NCBI GenBank assembly: GCA_016180375.1
Contig: JACPBJ010000104.1
Location: forward strand, 1 to 5,381
Reading direction: 5' to 3'
Length of the DNA: 5,381 nt
DNA from: Nitrososphaerota archaeon
GTDB lineage: Archaea; Thermoproteota; Nitrososphaeria; Nitrososphaerales; UBA57
The notes below the pieces were generated by a model. That model saw only the letters and a program-made list of their open reading frames with translations, was not told the origin of the DNA and did no database searches. The translations under genes were made by a program, and so were the position numbers. Positions 5,358 through 5,381 of this stretch are shown piece by piece; position 1 is the stretch's first letter; each line of letters begins with the position of its first letter.

Positions 5358-5381
5358 TGCGGCATGCGGGATTCGAACCCA
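5358..5381 (-). tRNA. tRNA 3' end (T arm and acceptor strand), cut by window edge
   Basis: On the minus strand TGGG-TTCGAAT-CCCGC gives the T arm with a canonical TTCGAAT loop: three G-C pairs, then a T-G wobble, with the fifth pair cut off. ATGCCGC follows as the 3' acceptor strand and A at 5358 as discriminator base. CCA is not encoded, as is common in archaea. The 5' end should therefore read about GCGGCAT. The anticodon lies outside the window. A GCGG-type acceptor with A73 would suit a tRNA-Leu, but that is a guess. The gene lies on the same strand as the rpoD operon, just upstream of the 54-codon frame. Confidence 0.85.

Noticed and set aside
1..5381. CRISPR array, insertion sequence, defence or other novel system
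   Set aside because: No direct repeats, transposase, terminal inverted repeats or unusual domain set; the window is a housekeeping operon.

Overview
The window looks archaeal. It carries one tightly packed operon on the minus strand, read from high to low coordinates: rpoD (Rpo3), rpl18e, rpl13, rps9, rpoN (Rpo10), enolase, rps2, a MEMO-family protein and the start of mevalonate kinase. This order, the archaeal/eukaryotic forms L18e, Rpo3 and Rpo10, and the mevalonate kinase are all typical of archaea. RpoD has no iron-sulfur domain, and the S2 and enolase sequences look TACK-like. My best guess is therefore Nitrososphaerota (Thaumarchaeota) or a close relative, but this is an inference without a search.

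Layout. Positions 5358-5381 hold the 3' end of a tRNA that runs off the window. At 5184-5348 there is a 54-codon open frame of unknown function. At 5146-5157 there is a good BRE/TATA promoter candidate for the operon. A leader of about 65 nt follows, containing a 13-codon mini-cistron, and then rpoD (5058-4426). The next genes are nearly gapless: L18e (4425-4081), L13 (4091-3639, 11 nt overlap), S9 (3638-3228), RpoN (3197-2961), enolase (2952-1690), S2 (1687-1019), MEMO (993-154) and mevalonate kinase (from 153, cut at base 1).

The genes supply RNA polymerase assembly (Rpo3, Rpo10), ribosomal proteins of both subunits (L18e, L13, S9, S2), a central glycolytic enzyme and the first kinase of archaeal lipid synthesis. 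This is a growth-linked housekeeping operon, and I see no defence, mobile or otherwise novel system in it.

The most notable signal is at the front of rpoD. The conserved N-terminus has no ATG, GTG or TTG in frame. An ACG sits at normal distance from a strong Shine-Dalgarno sequence, and that sequence overlaps the TGA of an in-frame upstream mini-cistron. Other oddities are that seven of the eight complete operon genes end in TAG, that three junctions have stop and start codons abutting, and that rpoK is absent from its usual archaeal place after rpoN.
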